64,000 bases of DNA. Source: Anarhynchus alexandrinus. Taxonomy: Eukaryota; Chordata; Aves; Charadriiformes; Charadriidae. Where the stretch lies: positions 3,008,080 through 3,072,079 of the forward strand of contig VUYV01000074.1 in the NCBI GenBank assembly GCA_008711295.1, given 5' to 3'. Positions within the stretch are counted from its first letter, which is position 1. Every line of letters begins with the position of its first letter. The notes beneath the pieces were generated by a model. It saw nothing but the letters and a program-made list of their open reading frames with translations. It searched no databases and was not told where the DNA came from. The translations under genes were made by a program, and so were the position numbers. Shown here piece by piece: positions 51,290 to 64,000 of the stretch.

Positions 51290-51570
51290 TGATTTCATAT
51301 GTATGAGCAGTTCACTTTGAAAATATTACAAATTTTCTCTCTGAAGTCTTTCATGACCTTAAGTAGGAATTCCAGTAAAACATGCTGTCTAATCAGGTTA
51401 GCTCTTCATTTGTATGCAATGTTGAGCTAATTAATGATGACAAATTGAGATTGGATTGCAGAGGACTTTATAAGCATCCTTGATTATTTTTCTTAATTAA
51501 TGACCTGAGAACACAAGAATATAAGCAGGTTAATCCGTCTTTTCAGAAGGAAAATCTTTAACAATTGAAA
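51290..51570. promoter_or_regulatory. Homeodomain-motif-dense block, candidate conserved enhancer
   Basis: The 10-mer TAATTAATGA occurs at 51428-51437 and again at 51494-51503, 66 bases apart. Around it are TAATCAGG (51409-51416), an octamer-like TATGCAAT (51413-51420 region end), GATTGGATTG, GATTATTT and a TAATCC (Otx/Pitx-type) motif near 51531. This density of TAAT motifs in one 130-bp span is unlike the neighbouring intron. Function is inferred from motifs only. Confidence 0.35.
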
Positions 51571-52829
51571 CTCTACTGAAGTGTTTAAAAACAAAAGCCT
51601 TAGCAGTCCGAATTGAGCAAAGTCTCTCACGTGCATACTCGTGGTACAATAAAACCTTCTTGAAAACCATGCTGCGAAGGAACAAGCAGTTACATTTTAT
51701 AATGCTGAGATAGAGAGTAGGTCACTGAGGTTGAGCAAGAAGCTGTGTGAATTGGGTGAATTAAGAACTTATCCAGAACTGTGTGTCATTTATTGTGGGA
51801 TATTTCCACTGCAAGAATTCCCATGTTTTGCGATATCCCCTCCTGTTTCTGCAGCAGAAAAAAACAAGGCACTTCAAAAGTGTGCCACCTCAGATATTTT
51901 ATTTTCTTTTTCTTTGTGGCAGTAAGTTGTGTGCTGATCTTCCCCACCCACTCCAAGTGCAAATAAATAAATAAACAACTGCACTGACTTTTCCCTCTAA
52001 AAAAAGGTTTGGCAATCACCTGTCACTAGCAGAACCTGTTACATGGGGAAGAACATGATTGCAGTAGGAAAGTAAAAATTAAAATTATATGTCAAGGTAA
52101 GTAAAAGTTAACATTACTGCCAAACATGAGCTATCAAAAAAACGAATCGGACCCACCCATCCCCATAAGCAAGATACCACCTTATAAGTCATGAGACTCC
52201 TTTTAAAGACAAACAGGTTCTTCTTATTCTCCCCCAGGTTTTTGAGCCTTTAGGGTGCATCTACTAAATCTTTTAAAGCTTTTTTTTTTTTTTGTAGTCA
52301 CGAGGGTTAAGGAAAAAGAAAGCAGAAATAGCTTTAAGTTTGTTTTTTTTTAAATGAAAACTTAAATTTATTTGCAAATTTTCAATTCTGCTGAAGACAC
52401 CCAGCCCTGCAAGACTTGCATAATTCAAGTGTTGGCAATACCCAAGTTTAGCATTTTATTCTCATGCCCTGCAGTAGGCTGGAGCTGCTCTGGGTTGGTC
52501 CTTGCAGAGCTTTGTTATGAAACACAGAGCTCTGCAAAGCTGCAATCTGTGTTCCAGTCAGGCGCACTGCTTGTCCTGTTCTCAGTAAACTCGGCTGTAC
52601 CTACAGCTATAAGAAAATGTTCAGATGTCAGACTTTCTTTGCTAGCAAAGCTGGATAACAGCCTGCGCAACATGCATGAAAGCAAGTAAACGGATTGTGC
52701 TGGCTGGGGTTGGTGGATTTGGGAAAGCTGTGCTTTAAGGAAGGTGAAAGGAATGCACTTAAATTTGTCCACGCGAGCAATAACAGGTTTCCGTGGTTGA
52801 GAGTAGAGATTCCTTGGCTGGGTTTTCTC

Positions 52830-53110
52830 AGTCTTTTTATTTCAAATTGATTAATTCCCTTTTCATTTTAAATATATTCTGTGTCCTGAACCACCCGGTA
52901 AAATTGGGAAATTTTTTTCCCCAATGTCTATAAAATTAATTAGAGGATCGTGCACAAGCATAGTGAAGCAGTGAGAGGGCAATTAGATGTGTGCATCGCT
53001 TTGACTCAACAGTCCTTAATTATGTGTTGAGTGTTCTCTTAAATAATCTGTTCAAATAGCGCATTGTTTCAACAGCACTGGTAGTGTCCCGTATTGCCTC
53101 TGACTGTATC
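52830..53110. promoter_or_regulatory. AT-rich candidate conserved block
   Basis: Contains ATTGATTAATTCCC, AAATTAATTAGAGG and CCTTAATTATGTG, plus a near-palindrome ATTGGGAA/TTCCCCAAT (52903-52910, 52917-52925), with isolated CpGs (GATCGTGC, GCATCGC, TAGCGC). It looks constrained by composition only. Confidence 0.25.
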
Positions 53111-55578
53111 ATACGTGAAAACTTTTTTTTTAAAGGCTGGTGACTCTCCCAAAGAACATACATGTGGGGCTGCGCTCGGTGTTCATGTGAATACGTAGCT
53201 TAGTTGTTCCTTGGTGGTGCGTTGGTCAGTGCAGTTTGAGCTTCCCAATTTCACCTTTTATTTTTAAAGCTGCCAGGAGAAAGGGGAGTGGAAGTGGGCT
53301 TGTTACAGGATTTTTAATTTCCCTGTCATCAGAGGCTCTTCGTCAGCACTGATGTAGGCTTTCGGAGTTTGCACGGGACGGCTGAGAAGATAGACCTTCT
53401 GCACAAATGAGGCTGCAGGTCTTGCTGAGCACTGACATCAGCCACCGGCTGGCCACTCTGCCGCTAATCCTTCCATGGCTCTAAATGTTGGCTTTCTCTT
53501 CAGCCCAGCTGGTTGCCCAGCAAAGTTAATTTTGTTGGTGATAACCCCCCTCATTACAGCGGGAGCGAAGAAGGGAAACAGAGCCTGAAATCCAAAGGGA
53601 GAGAGGAGATCTGGAAGGAGAAGGCAGTGGAGGAGGAGATGGGGTTGCAGCCTGGAGATGCAGATGCTGTAGGCTGCGAGCGCTGATGTAATAGTGTGAG
53701 CTAAGGGCTGGGCTCCTCACTGATCTCAGGGGAGCAGGAGCGCTTCCATATTTGGGCATTTGTCTCAGGTGAGAAGTGGTAAGAATTGGCTTCCTCAAGC
53801 TCTCTGCAGCCGTGCCTGCCTGAAGAGGCTGTTTCCAGCGTGCGGCCTCTTGGCACAGAGCAGGCAGGGAGGCAGGGCCGGCGGTGATTGCCACCATCGC
53901 GCTCGTGCACAGAGAGGTGATGATCACGCTTTCCTGCTTGAAGAGCTTGTGAAGTGTGTTTCCCTCGGTGTGATATTACAGGGCATAATGCTAAGGCTGT
54001 TGAAGCATATACAACTTGTCCTAGGTCATCTACCTGGAAAGAGAGGAGTCGGGCTGGTCTTTGAAGGAGGTGCCTTTCTCACGGCAGGGAGGTGTTTTCA
54101 AGCTAGTGAAGCTGGGAAGAACCAGTTCACCTGTGAGAACCAGCCAGGAGGGGCCTGCTGGCTTCTGTTTGGGTTTTTATGCTTGAGTAAAAGAAGATCT
54201 GAGTGCATTAGGTTCCCATTAGAATGTCATTGTGCTTTTTTCCCCTAGTCTCTTTGTCATGTATATTTTGTTTTCATTAGCAGTTATCTTCTTCTGTTAC
54301 TCCTTACAAGCAGCTGTACAGATCTGTGCAATAGTCTCCAGAAAATATCTTGTGATGTAAACTGTCTTGGGTTTTTTTTTCTTTTTCTTTTTTGTATCCC
54401 TTATTGTTTAGTAAATCCCAGCAAGGCAATAGAGCTTCCCTATAGGAACCGCTGTTGCTGTAGTAAGGAGTTCTGCTGTAGGAGTTCTCTGTCAGACCAG
54501 CACGCTCTGTGATGACAGAGCTGCGCTGTGGTGTACGAGCACGCTGTAAGGGGCAGCCCGTACCCCACGCAGCTAGTGATGCCTAGGAAGGATGAGAAGG
54601 GAAGTTACTTACTGATTATACAAATTGCCAGCACTGGAAACGGAAAACTTGGGTCTCCTGCCTTGTGATGTTGTGTGCTCTGCTCTTCAAACAGCACAGT
54701 CAGTGTTGGGCACCCAGTGTGCGCAACCCGCTGGGAGAAAGTGCGCTTCAGATGGTGTCAATGTCCTTCTCTTCCAACTAGGGTTTAGACTTTTGGTCAC
54801 TATGTTTGTGGCTGATTCCCTCCCAGTATAACAGGAAACCAGTTAGAGCTCGCTACAGGCTTCCCAGGATCTCCAAGAGAAAAACACTGAGACATTCGTG
54901 TCAGGCATAGAAGGATGGAGAAAATAGTCGTGGAGAGGGGCTGTGTCCTCCACAGGGGCAGCAGATCCCTCTGCTGTTTTGCACAAGCAATTTCTAGTTG
55001 TACTGGCATCACATTGCCCACCCCTGAAAAAGTTGTCTTAAGTTTTTAGTTATTTTTTGGAGAGAATTAAGTGCAAGAAACTTTTTTTTGGTTCTTAACG
55101 AGAATTTTTTTTTTGTGTCTATGTGGAGAGGAAAAAAGTGTTAATTAAACATAATTTTCATCAATGCGACTTGCACAAAAAAAGCCCCACCTACTTTCAT
55201 GAGAAAGGAATAAAGAGAATCATAATCCTGGATTAGGTATCTTTCACTACACATATATAAAAACAACACCGTGTGAAAAGGGGGAAAATATATATGTATA
55301 CACACACACCAAACATACCAATGTGCCTCCAGCAGTATTACCAAAGGAATTAACTTTACAAGAAACAGCCACAGCCTGGAAAGAAGCCATTTTTCAAATA
55401 TAAGCTGAATGAGACTTGTGGTTTCTGAGAACTATGAGAAGGAAGGGTTAAAAAAACATTTACAGATAAGAATAGCTGATGTTGGGAGATGAGTGAACAT
55501 CTTGAAGAAGGGGAGGGTCACTACTTAAATCACCTCTTTTTTTTTTTTTTTTTTCCCTCCCTTTATTTAAAAAATTTC

Positions 55579-56002
55579 NNNNNNNNNNNNNNNNNNNNNN
55601 NNNNNNNNNNNNNNNNNNNNNNNNNNNNNNNNNNNNNNNNNNNNNNNNNNNNNNNNNNNNNNNNNNNNNNNNNNNNNNNNNNNNNNNNNNNNNNNNNNNN
55701 NNNNNNNNNNNNNNNNNNNNNNNNNNNNNNNNNNNNNNNNNNNNNNNNNNNNNNNNNNNNNNNNNNNNNNNNNNNNNNNNNNNNNNNNNNNNNNNNNNNN
55801 NNNNNNNNNNNNNNNNNNNNNNNNNNNNNNNNNNNNNNNNNNNNNNNNNNNNNNNNNNNNNNNNNNNNNNNNNNNNNNNNNNNNNNNNNNNNNNNNNNNN
55901 NNNNNNNNNNNNNNNNNNNNNNNNNNNNNNNNNNNNNNNNNNNNNNNNNNNNNNNNNNNNNNNNNNNNNNNNNNNNNNNNNNNNNNNNNNNNNNNNNNNN
56001 NN
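55579..56002. other. Assembly gap (424 N)
   Basis: The run of N is flanked by a T run then CCCTCCCTTTATTTAAAAAATTTC on the left and by T15 on the right. True content and length are unknown. Reading frames crossing it are artefacts. Confidence 0.99.
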
Positions 56003-57240
56003 TTTTTTTTTTTTTTTGCCTTTTATATGTTTGGGTTGGGTTTGTTGTGTTTTTTTTTTTCTTTTTTTCCTCATAGTGTTCAGCATGGGCACTGCCTCTA
56101 GGCTGGCTTGTAAAAGCTGCTGAGCTCTCCTGGATTTCACAAGTGCTAAGCATGCAAAGCAGCCCGGCAGAGCTCAAACGAGACATCAGCAGAGTCGCCT
56201 CCTTACCTTTCCAGAGGTCATGGCAAGCTGGGCCAGAAGGAAGGCAGCCCGCTCCGGGGCAAGGAGGGTTTCTCCAAGTTGCTGGTTTCCCCCATACCAC
56301 TGAGCTGTGTAAGTCAAACTGCATCAACTGAGCACGATGAGAAGATCCTTCAGCCCTGCACAAAAACTTTGTGCAAAAATATTTGCCTAACTGTTTAAGT
56401 TACTTTTGGGTAAAGGTTTTCAGGGAGGCTGGTGCAAGAAGTATTGCTCACCTTGCAGACAAAGACCGCCCTTGGGCACGATCATTCCTTTCCTTAGGTC
56501 AGCTGAAATATCGCAGTTGTCGTAGATATTAGTTCCCTGCCAACTTGATACAGAACAAGCAGCAGTTTGGTGGTGTGCTGAAGCACGGATAGCTTTGTGT
56601 GTGTCGCATTGGTGGTGCTGTGTACGCTGAAGGTTCAGCTCCAGTGGTTGGCAGACCATGCACTATGAAGAAATGTCCTACTTTGTTTAAAAAAAAAAAA
56701 AAGTGTCCTGGGTAGGGATGGCTTCTGCATGGAAAGAGCATGAACTTTATTATGCAATGGAAATCTTTTCATGAGGTTTTGCTACGTGCAGGTGTGTCAG
56801 ATTTGTTATTGTAAACACAATAGAATAGCTACCCAAATAGGAGCTTAGATCCTCTTGCAAATAGACCTGCGTATTGACACAAACTTTATCATTTCCAGTT
56901 GTTAAAGATAACACTTAAACATTGAACCAAAATTCAGTGGAGCCGCAGGAGGTGAGTGCTACTTCTACCTCGTTTTTTCAGGTGTATTCTATGAGAGTGG
57001 TTTGGTGGTTTGTTTTTTTTTTTTTTTTCTTTTTTTTTTTTTTTTAAGGAGAGCAAAATATTACTTGCCTGATAAAAAGAAGTGTTTTATGATCTACTGA
57101 TACATGATAGCTGCTGAAATCCACCTAAATTCAGCTTTACAGAAACCTGAAAAATGTGCTAGAGGAAGCGCAGGAAAGCAGCAGGGGCAGGCTGACCTGT
57201 CTTTCCTGAACGAAGGAGATGGCACTTGGGTCTACATTTT

Positions 57241-57490
57241 CTGGCTCTATTTTCCCCGTTAGCCGTGGTGGCCACACTGCCTCGCAGGGCTGAGGGAAGC
57301 GGGGAGGGCAGCATGGCTGCAGGGGCCGTGGTCTGGGGCTCTCCTCCCTGCCTGTTGTGTGCCCCGGGGTCCGTCCCGCTTTCCTGCCGGGGAGAGAAGC
57401 CGCGCTGCCCGGAGATGCCCCGCTGGGGAGCAGCATCAGCGAGCAGCGGGTTTGGCTCTGAGCCCAGCCTCGGAGCTCCTCCTGCCCTGT
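57241..57490. promoter_or_regulatory. CpG-rich patch in intron 4
   Basis: I count about 16 CpG in 240 bp at G+C around 65%, observed/expected about 0.6, marginal for a CpG island. It contains GCCGGGGAG, GCCGCGC and CCCCGC. No exon or TATA box is recognised. It may be an orphan island or merely GC-rich intron. Confidence 0.35.
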
Positions 57491-58494
57491 GATTTAGATG
57501 TAATCTGGGTAACATTGTGCAAGCTATTCCCTCTGCCTCCGTTCCCTCTCTTCCCCCTTTCCACACACCCACCCTCAAATCTGGGGCTGTGTCACCCTGA
57601 TCCTGTGTTGTAAAGCACTTATACCTCTGATGTGAAATGCCTGGGGGGACAGCGGGGGGCTGCTGCTCGCTATGCATCCCGTATCACTAGCTTTAGCTTT
57701 CAGGCCTCTTATTTTTACTTATTTACAGGACGTTAAAGTCTTTTTACAAACTAACTTTTGAAGGAACCAAAACATATCTCCAGGCTAAAGCTTGAAACTG
57801 CCTGGGTGCCGGTTGGATTGTTGCTTCCCCTGCTTAAGATCTTGAGCTTTACCACTGTCAGGCCCACTGGGCGTGAAAATTACTGATGCATTTGAGGGCT
57901 ACAGCATGAAGGAAAGCCCCTTGTTATGTAGCCAGAGCATGATGCTGCACCAGCACTGCTGCATCAGCTGCGGTGCTGAGCCTCGGCAAACTCCCCCTGG
58001 AGTCAGAGCTTATTAGCCCAACCCTGTGAGCTGTGGTGGGGACCTCACTTGCTCCTGACCTTACAAGGGGAGCAGAGTGAGCCCAGGTTTGCTATCCAAC
58101 CTGCACCCAGAGCTCCTTGACACCCTCTTAAAATGTGGGGCTGGAAGGGATTCCCGTGGGGAAGGGACGGGAGCGGTGCCGCTGGGCTCAGTGCCCAGCC
58201 TGGAGGGTGTTCGCAGGGCAGACAGCACACCCGCTCTGTTTACATTTGAGCGTCAGCATTGCCATGGGTGGGAGAGGAAAAGTCTTCCTGCGAGATGTTT
58301 GTCGGGTGGCTGAGCACTGAGTGACACCTGCTCATTAATCAGTGAGGTGGTGGCTGGGTTTGCGATGAGTTCCTTGTCTCCCGTCTTTTCTGCTGCAAAC
58401 TGCTCACATTACTGGTACTTAGTCATTTTTTTCTGACCCATCCTTGGTGGGTTTGTGTAGGTGTATGAGCAAAGGGGACTCCAACAAAAAAGAG

Positions 58495-58869
58495 TCTGTG
58501 CCTGGACAAGAGAAGGCTCCAGGAAGACCTTATAGCGGCCTTTCAGTACATAAAGGGGGCCTACAGGAAAGATGGGGAGGGACTCTTTATCAGGGAGTGT
58601 AGTGATAGGACGAGGGGTAACGATCTTAAATTGAAAGAGGGTAGATTTAGATTACGTATTAGGAAGAAATTCTTTATACTGAGGGTGGTGAGACACTGAA
58701 CCACGTTGCCTAGAGGGGTTGTGGATGCCCCATCCATGGAGGTGTACAAGGCCAGGTTGGATGGGGCCTTGAGCAACCTGGTCTAGTGGGAGGTGTCCCT
58801 GCCCATGGCAGGGGGGTGGGAACTCGATGATCTTTAAGGTCCCTTCCAACTCTAACCATTCTGTGATTT
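58495..58869 (+). mobile_element. CR1 LINE 3' fragment, plus orientation
   Basis: A 5'-truncated CR1 with a continuous match to the consensus I know: GAGAAGGCTCCAGGAAGACC, TTATAGCGGCC, GGGGGCCTACAGGAAAGATG, AGTGATAGGACGAGGGGTAA, AGGAAGAAATTCTTTA, GTGGTGAGACACTG, GTTGTGGATGCCCCATCC, AAGGCCAGGTTGGATGGGGC, CTGCCCATGGCAGGGGGG and GGTCCCTTCCAACTC, ending CCATTCTGTGATT. It holds the last part of the pol ORF and the 3' UTR; no intact protein. It resembles CR1 families abundant in neoavian birds and, from the low number of changes, is much younger than the MIR copies. Confidence 0.95.
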
Positions 58870-61079
58870 CTAGGTATCCCACTAAAAGCTTTTCACAGTA
58901 CTGGCGCCTATAAAGGAAGTGGTGAGGACCCTGGGAGAAGCTTCAGAAGAGTCACTGTTAGTTCTGTAAGGTCTGACAAAGACAAAGCACGTGGACCGAT
59001 AGCTCTGCGATACAGCTTCTATAAGGAATTAACAAATTTGACCTCTATTAGGCATCCCCTTTGTGTGCTGACTTCTCTGAGTCTCTTTTGCCAATTTCCT
59101 TTGTTATGCCCCTTAAAAGGGGCACAGAAGTTGGAGTCTGTCTTTCTGAGTTTGTTTTTCAGCAGACTGATCTGTGCAAGGTATAAATGGGGAGAACTGG
59201 GTTGCTCTGGTGCTGCTGGTGTTCAGAGGGAGCGCTACAGCGTGGTCCCTGGCTGACGGGAGGAGCAGCTCCCCGGATGAGCTGGGTTCCAGGTTGAGTT
59301 TGCAGGGACACGCGCTGGAAGAAAACCATTTCCATGCTGCACGTCTGACGATGTGAGCACAGAAGCGCTCTGATGCTGTTAGTCACCCTGCTGATCACAA
59401 TCTGCTTAATGGGGTTCTTTTGTTTCAATACACTGATATTCTGATGTGTGTCTTGCAACTTATTTCAGGGAAACTTCCTAAACACAGAACTCCTGGGGTC
59501 TTTCTTTTAAGTGGGGTGGCTTGGTAGCATTTTAAGGGTTGATAAAGCATGTGGTCAAGGTTGACTCTGTTGGCTAGTGGTTGGGAATGACTAACTTCTA
59601 ACCGCTTCCCCCCTCTGCCGCGCAGGTCTGAGCTGTTGCCAACCACCCCCTCGCCTCTGAAAGTCAAACTCCTGGGGTGCACCTTGCCCTGGACCCCCCT
59701 GGATCACGCTGCATCTGCAGTGTGACCCCAGTGTAACCTGCTCGCTGGGGAAATCGGCATTTCTCTCCTGCCGGGAGCAGCAGGGCTGAGCGTGCGGGCA
59801 GGCGCTGTCTGCCGGGGAGTGGTGCGGGATGGTCGGGTGTTCCTGCGTGCTGGGGGCTCTCTGGCTTTGTGCCCCATGCTGCCTTCAGCCTGCCTGGCAT
59901 GGCTCAGCAAGGGTGTAACACTTCACTCAACTTGCTTTTTTTAATTTTTTTTTTTTCATTTTTCCACTGGCCATACCAATCTGATTACACCTTCGAGGGA
60001 TCATCTGCCCCTAAAGCTTAATTAAGGAGCTCTTGTCTGACTCGTCACTGACTCACCTGCCACTGTATGAGCTCATGTCTGACTTGTCCTAGGCAGATAG
60101 TGAAATATGTCAGGCTTCTCTGAAATATAGCAGGTTTTTGTTTTATTGCACCCCTGACATTGCTGTTGGCTGCTGCAGAGGTGAACAGAAAGATGACTGC
60201 CCCAACTTGGTTACATTTATCTAAACTCAGTCGCTCTCCTCTTTGTGCCTTGAAAAACCAGATGGGGTTTTGCTTGCACAGCTGTAGGTATGTTAGAGTT
60301 AATAAAAAAAAAATAAAATTAAATAACCTTTGAGTTTTGGCTTCAGGCAAAGTAGGTGAAATGATGTGTTTTGGAGATGAATGCTCTTGCAGGAGGCAAG
60401 ATGTAGCTTGCAGGAGAACATCTGCAACCAATCCATTCTGTATGAGATGGGGCCAAGACTTGTTTGTATCTCAGTACCTGTTCAAACATGTTGTAGCACA
60501 GCAAAAAGAGGTTTTGAATGCAATGAGGGAAGGGTGGGTAAGAAGGGAAAGAGACATCAAGCTGAATGTTTGCTTAATAGCTTTGATTTCTTCATTAAAC
60601 TTTTAAGCACTTTAATAATTTGATTAGCTGCTTTCAGAGCACTGTAGAATCCTTTTTTTCTTTCTTTCTTAAAAGACAAGAGAAAAAAAACCTACTCATC
60701 TTGGTGCTGCAAAATGAGCTTGCTTTCTGGCCTGGAGCGAATCTGGTAACCGTTCAGTACCTTTGCGTACCCACCCTGAGGACTGTCGGTGGAAGGATGT
60801 TCCGTAATACATTGATCAAAGAGCACGCAGAGATTCGGTTACCAGGCTGACTGCCTGGACACCAGAATGCAGCTTCCCAGTGAAATGCTCGTTGCCAGCT
60901 ACTCCCATCCTCTTTGTTCTGGAAGAACTGAATGTAGAATGAACATCTAGCAACTGCAGTTTGCAGAGCTCGTTTGCCTGCCTTTAATTGTGCACTTCAA
61001 ATGCCTCTTTCTCAAGGCCTGTGGCAGCGTAGAACAGTTATATGACTCAGGAGCCGCTGAAGTGGTGAGGTTGGTAATA

Positions 61080-61136
61080 GAGGTTCTCATTGAGGTTCTC
61101 ATATTGTCATACTGATGGTTCTCATCATCATACTGA
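61080..61136. repeat. Short degenerate tandem repeat
   Basis: GAGGTTCTCAT occurs at 61080-61090 and 61092-61102. A third variant, GATGGTTCTCAT, and paired CATACTGA blocks follow within 35 bases. Simple local duplications with no apparent function. Confidence 0.65.
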
Positions 61137-64000
61137 GCTCTGTGGTTTTGGGTTTGCTTTTTTTTAAGCCGACCCCCGACATGCACATGCAACTGTATTT
61201 CTGCTTTGCACATATAAGTGATGTGAGTTTTGAATGTGCAGACTGTGTGTGACTGGGATCCGTTGTCCGTGGAGTGTAGCAACTGTTGCTCAGATCTTTT
61301 TTTCCTGGTCTTACAGGCTGGATTCCTTGCCGGGGAGCTGGGGGGGAATTGATTTGGGCTGAGTAAGGTAGAGAATGTGAACATAGTACCTCTAAAATCC
61401 TACCAAAGGAAAGAGGCACGCATTCAAAGCACTCTGCTCTACATGGATGGGGTTGTAATACTACCTGGGTAGTATTTTGCTGGTGCTTAAAACCAGCAGG
61501 CTATGATTTTTATTTTTATTTTTTTAAATTCCCCCACCTTGCCTTGCACCAAATCCTGCTGTGACTTTGCCAAAAGTGCTTGCTTAAACAAGGCAGCCCT
61601 GGTCATGCACTAATGTTCTTCAGGGCCCCAATGCACAAGCAAATTAAGGAACTGCAAGATGCAGAAATGCCCGTCCTCTGCCTTTGATGTAGACAGGGCT
61701 CTTCCATTGCGTGTTTGCTCATCAGAGTGAGGTTACTCTTACTCCTGTGTTTGCATGCGTTTGTCAAGTCCCTAGTGACTCCCTGTGCTGTCGTTCACCT
61801 GTGTTCCCTGGCTGGCTACCAGGAAGGCCTCCTACGGCTTGTCCGTGCTCGGCAGGTGGACACCCGTGCTAGGAGTAGCCTCAGGCTGCGTGCTGCGCCG
61901 CATGGACTCGCCAGGCTGCACCTAGAGAGAGAACTGCTGTGTCTGTGCGGAGCTGCGGCAACGGGTCAGGTTCATTAGCTCACTGGCACGTTGCAACTTC
62001 AGCGTGACAGTCTGGGGGCTGTGCAGAGATGGCTTGGCCATGTCTGAACTCCTTTCTCCTGCGTGTCACGCACTGGGTTAGCATGTGGCAAGCCAGCAGT
62101 CCCTGCGGCTGCGCTATGGACAGGCCTTGAGCAAGAGCACGGGTTGCTTTTTGCCTTGGCCTGCGAAGAGCATCCTGACCTAGAGAGGCAGTCAGGGCCG
62201 TGTTCAGGTGCAGGTTGTACCTCACTCCTCGTGCTTAGGGCTTCAGACGAGAGGGCAGCCTTTCCTGGAGTTCGCTGTGCTGGAGTGCGTGAAAAGCGTC
62301 ATGTGTAATTCAAGTTGCTTGAGTGGGTCTCTGTCCTGATGCACTGGTGACTCATGCAATCTTCCTTTTCTGCCTTCAGAGCTGTGTTGCCGTGACACTC
62401 TTGAGCAATAGCAAGAGCTCATCTGTGAAGAAATCTGGTTTTGGAGAGAGCTTCCAAAATGGTTGGCTATCTGGGGGTTTGTTTGCTTGCTTTGGAGCTC
62501 CCATCTCAAAATCACTGACAAAGGTGGCCAAAGCGACATGGTGGGAATGACACTGTTACTCAAGCATTGGCTGAACTCTCTGGTTTTATCCCTCTCCTGT
62601 GCAAATGTCGCCTTGTCCCCAGATTCCTCCAGCCAGCCAGGCCCATACCACACATTGAAATCTCTGTTCGCTCTGAATTGTGTGATATAGTTATGCCTCC
62701 CAGACCACTACTGCAATGTGAAAATGGCTCCTCTTGTTTTTACAAGGACTTTTCACGGAGCTTGCTCTTTGGAGAGGCAGCACATGGAGAAGCATACATC
62801 AGCCTGTGTGGGAATGGGGTGGGGGGGTTGTTTTGTTTTGTTTTTTCCCCTTGGCTACATGAGCAGCTAAAACCTGTAACCTACAGGAGTTGGAAGCTCC
62901 ATGCAGAAAATTAGCTTAGGTTGGTGGAAGAGTTGAGATCGCATTTTTCCTGGCTAATTAAAGGATTAAAGGTGCAGAGATTTAGAGTGAACTGTCAGTG
63001 TGCAACAGAAGAGAGCCTTTGATGGTTGAATCCGACTTGAGATTAAACAAATTGCATTTAAATAAGAAATATGTGGCAACAGTTACAGTCTAGATGGGTC
63101 TCTCTCATTTGCTGTCCTCCAGGGTCAGGTAGCTGGTGTGCTGTGACTAGGACTTCTCCTCCCTCACCAGCCTGCTTCTTCCCAAGTGTCTCCCTCTGGA
63201 CTGTTTCAATCTGTTGCCTCTATGCTTTGTAAAACTGGGCTTGTATCTTCTTACCCAGTGCTTTGTGCAGAGGAGCCTTACACGCTACCTTACATGATAA
63301 TGACCCTGCTGCCCACCATAGCAGGAGCATGGTCGCATCCTTGTGGTGTGTTTTGTCATATCTCTGATCCTATTCAAGGAGGTTTTTTTGCATCGTGGTG
63401 CTTTGCTGTCTGCAACTGGAGAGCTAAATACTTTTTTCCCTGTGGACTCTTTTCTGTTGTTCAGTTGTGAAGCGGTGGATGGAAAGAGTCTTTTGGGTTA
63501 TGCCAATAGTTTAATGATGTCTTCCTCTACATAGCAGTGGCTGATAAAATTCTGGAGGGGTAGTTAGCTTCTGCAGGTTCAAAGTCCTTGCTTTCTTTGG
63601 TGCTGATTGATTGTCTTCAATAGATTACACTTGCAAATTGCTTCCNACGGTAGCTATCTCGGGACAAGGCTTGCTTTCTGCAAGGGCAGGAATTCATCTG
63701 CACAGCATTGTTCAGGGCAACAGCACGTTCTGTCTATGGAGGTTTTGCGCCTTTCTCTGATGCATCATGTATGAGCTGTAAGGAAAACGGGAGTGCCAGA
63801 CAGTGTGAGCCAATAACTTCTTCTGATGTTGCAACTCTGTCTTGTTTTGCTCCATTTTGTCTTACTTCTTTTTAGGGAGGAAGGGGCTTGCCTTTATTTA
63901 CCTTCAACCCATAAAAGACTGTGAGGAGAGTTTGTTTGCTTTTTTTGTTGGGAAGATGGAGGAAATCACAAAATTGAAACTGGTGAAAAATCTGCTGGGA

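Noticed and set aside
53760..54248. 162-codon plus-strand frame starting MSQVRSG
   Set aside because: Despite the MSQ start it has no similarity to the p63 TA start (MSQSSQ) and lacks splice or promoter support.
55460..56363. Longest reading frames (195-266 codons) across 55460-56363
   Set aside because: They exist only because the 424-base N run is read as open codons. The real flanks are T/A runs.

Overview
The window looks like bird nuclear DNA, most likely from a neoavian. It carries two CR1 LINE fragments. The one at 58495-58869 resembles CR1 families abundant in neoavian genomes and ends in the typical CR1 3' tail. There are no operons and no long genuine ORFs, and the only coding DNA is short, splice-bounded exons. 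Single Ns and N runs show a draft assembly.

The window is an internal part of TP63 (p63, the p53-family transcription factor of stratified epithelia and oocytes), read on the + strand. Layout: the tail of intron 1 (1-12119); exon 2 (12120-12248); intron 2 (714 bp); exon 3 (12963-13095); a 34.5 kb interval (13096-47559) that contains the internal ΔN promoter (TATA box at 28426) and the ΔN first exon (coding 28588-28629); exon 4 (47560-47814); and the 5' part of intron 4 up to the right edge. The first TA exon, the rest of the DNA-binding domain, and the oligomerisation, SAM and inhibitory domains lie outside. All splice sites are canonical. Exons 2 and 3 join across a split Gln codon. Exon 3 and the ΔN exon both end in phase 0, so either can splice to exon 4. 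Exons 2+3 therefore give the TA N-terminus and the ΔN exon gives the dominant-negative N-terminus on a shared exon 4.

The other DNA is intronic. It holds ancient MIR-like SINE fragments (near 6.4-6.8 kb and 45.0-45.8 kb), microsatellites and homopolymers, CpG-rich patches (one about 1 kb upstream and one about 2.3 kb downstream of the ΔN start), AT-rich blocks with TAAT motifs that may be conserved enhancers, and an intronic poly(A)-site-like sequence near 2.03 kb. A 679-bp near-perfect tandem duplication separated by a single N (18990-20347) is most likely an assembly error.

I found no new multi-gene system. The observation most worth following is that the ΔN 5' leader is open in frame with the ΔN ATG. 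It has a CTG in strong initiation context 16 codons upstream, and the differences from the human leader, as I recall it, appear synonymous. A second is the replacement of the key TAD phenylalanine (human F16) by leucine in exon 2.
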